Origin: Maledivibacter halophilus
GTDB taxonomy: Bacteria; Bacillota; Clostridia; Peptostreptococcales; Caminicellaceae
Assembly: GCF_900167445.1 (NCBI RefSeq)
Contig: NZ_FUZT01000004.1
Coordinates: 248,001-312,000, forward strand
DNA length: 64,000 bases
Reading direction: 5' to 3'
The notes beneath the pieces are model-generated. The model did not search any database. It was not told the origin of the DNA and saw only the letters and a list, made by a program, of their open reading frames with translations. Of the stretch, positions 63,129 through 64,000 are shown in pieces. Both the position numbers and the translations under genes were made by a program. Numbering within the stretch: the stretch's first letter is position 1; every line of letters starts with the position of its first letter.

Positions 63129-63872
63129 TCATTTCTGTAATTTGGTAAATTTTTCAAAAATTAAATCTAAAATTATATTAAAGCCAAGCCTTGATGTAAG
63201 ATCATGATTCTTTATATGGTATTCCTTTAAATAAGCATACAAGGCTAAATCACTTAATTGAGATAAAAAATTTTGTGAAAGACCTGTAATAGAAATAATT
63301 TTAACCTTCTTTGTTTTTACAATTCCAATAATTTTCTTTATTATATCTGTTTCGCCAGATGCGCTAATCATAAATGCGAGATCGCCTTTCCCTAAGTTAT
63401 TGGCAAACAAGATATTTTCATCCCTATCCTTTGGAACTAAACACATCTTATTAAAATATTGTATCCTTTTACAAAATGATAAAGCCGAATATTGAGATAA
63501 ACCCAAGGAGAAGAAAACTATTCTATTTGAATTATGTATAAGCTCTGCTGCTTCATGTATAGCTTCAGAACTATTTAAAGAGAGGGTTTGGATAATAGAA
63601 TTATGTATTGAAATATGATCTGAATTTAAGTTTATACCTTCATGGAGGTTGTTTGAGCTAATAATATCATATTTTAATTCCGAAAATCCTGAATATCCAA
63701 GTTTTTTACATAGTCTAATAATAGTATTAGATGAAATATAAAGGGAATTAGCCATATCAGTAATTTTCATTTTTGAAAAGGAGCTGTAGTTTTCTAAAAT
63801 ATATTCCACAATACGTTTTTCGGTACTGTTTATGCTGATATTATCCTTAGAAATCAAATCAAAAAACTTCAT
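63129..63872 (-). CDS. RpiR-family transcriptional regulator (HTH_6 + SIS)
   Basis: 247 residues. N-terminal RpiR helix-turn-helix (about 1-77; STEKRIVEYILENYSSFSKMKITDMANSLYISSNTIIRLCKKLGYSGFSELKYDI) and a C-terminal SIS domain (about 100-225; RIVFFSLGLSQYSALSFCKRI, FMISASGETDIIKKI), which binds phosphosugars in characterised members. No sugar catabolic genes lie in the window beside it, so the target is outside or the ADH nearby. The ATG at 63872 is followed leftward by a full-length protein; upstream context is clipped by the window end. Confidence 0.9.
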   Translation of the reverse strand: MKFFDLISKDNISINSTEKRIVEYILENYSSFSKMKITDMANSLYISSNTIIRLCKKLGYSGFSELKYDIISSNNLHEGINLNSDHISIHNSIIQTLSLNSSEAIHEAAELIHNSNRIVFFSLGLSQYSALSFCKRIQYFNKMCLVPKDRDENILFANNLGKGDLAFMISASGETDIIKKIIGIVKTKKVKIISITGLSQNFLSQLSDLALYAYLKEYHIKNHDLTSRLGFNIILDLIFEKFTKLQK

Positions 63873-63940
63873 ATTAATTTAATTCTCCCTTCTATATAAA
63901 TGTATCTAGTTTATTACATGGACGAAAAGGAAATATTAGA

Positions 63941-63977
63941 AGCCTCCATATAAGAACTAGCACAACGAATTAAGTTA
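63941..63977. repeat. Short repeat family D, copy 2
   Basis: AGCCTCCATATAAGAACTAG then CACAACGAATTAAGTTA. GAACTAGCACAACGAATTAA matches 22 of 24 positions with the copy upstream of selA. It lies upstream of the rpiR-like gene at the window edge. Confidence 0.5.
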
Positions 63978-64000
63978 AGGAATATTATTATTTCCATCAC

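Overview
The window is an AT-rich, gene-dense stretch of chromosome from a low-GC Gram-positive anaerobe of the Clostridia/Tissierellia type. The evidence is the many TTG starts behind strong GGAGG sites, a T-box ahead of leuS, an N-terminally extended L27 with its Prp protease, spore-linked genes (DacF, YtaF, a GerMN protein, a SpoIVFA-like protein), complete selenocysteine machinery and a sigma-54 acetoin operon. I cannot name the genus from sequence alone. No phage, plasmid, CRISPR array or transposase gene is visible; the mobile-looking content is short non-coding repeats.

Layout. 0-17 kb, growth and translation: rodA, a degenerate M23/SpoIVFA-like protein, a TIGR03960/TIGR03936 pair, RNase E/G, rplU-prp-rpmA, obgE, yhbY, nadD, yqeK, rsfS, T-box-leuS, a YheO-type regulator with ridA, then dacF on the minus strand. 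17-24 kb, selenocysteine block: comEA, selD (itself read through UGA at residue 18, with a matching stem-loop), an AGCS symporter on the minus strand, then selA-selB; tRNA-Sec lies about 13 kb further on, at 37.4 kb. 24-28.9 kb: a response regulator/kinase/GerMN operon, a LarA-like protein and a 49-residue Gly/Tyr/Arg/Cys-rich ORF. 29-33.6 kb, minus strand: an Mrp-type cation antiporter operon (E, F, G, MbhD-like, MbhE-like, B, C, D) with no full-length MrpA, led by an unknown gene. 34-37.2 kb: feoA-feoB divergent from an MntR/DtxR-family regulator. 37.7-46 kb: plsY, lipoproteins, a 2-hydroxyacid dehydrogenase, a phosphoesterase-like protein with an unknown partner, MscS, and an ArsA-like ATPase with a small partner. 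46-51 kb, minus strand: cstA, an unknown gene and a LytS/LytT pair, probably a pyruvate-sensing uptake module. 51-63.9 kb: a Ca2+/cation antiporter, YtaF, the acoA-B-X-C-L acetoin dehydrogenase operon behind a -24/-12 promoter, its activator acoR, an iron-type alcohol dehydrogenase and an RpiR regulator.

How parts connect. SelD makes selenophosphate, SelA converts seryl-tRNA(Sec), and SelB delivers it at UGA; SelD needs the pathway for its own synthesis. Prp (7162-7494) should trim L27 (7499-7798). AcoR plus sigma-54 should drive the aco operon. FeoAB and the MntR-like regulator form a metal-homeostasis neighbourhood.

The main unexplained signal is in the intergenic DNA: at least four families of short dispersed repeats. 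Family A is a ~102-bp near-perfect palindrome with four full and two half copies. Families B, C and D have four, two and three copies. They fill most gaps longer than 300 bases.
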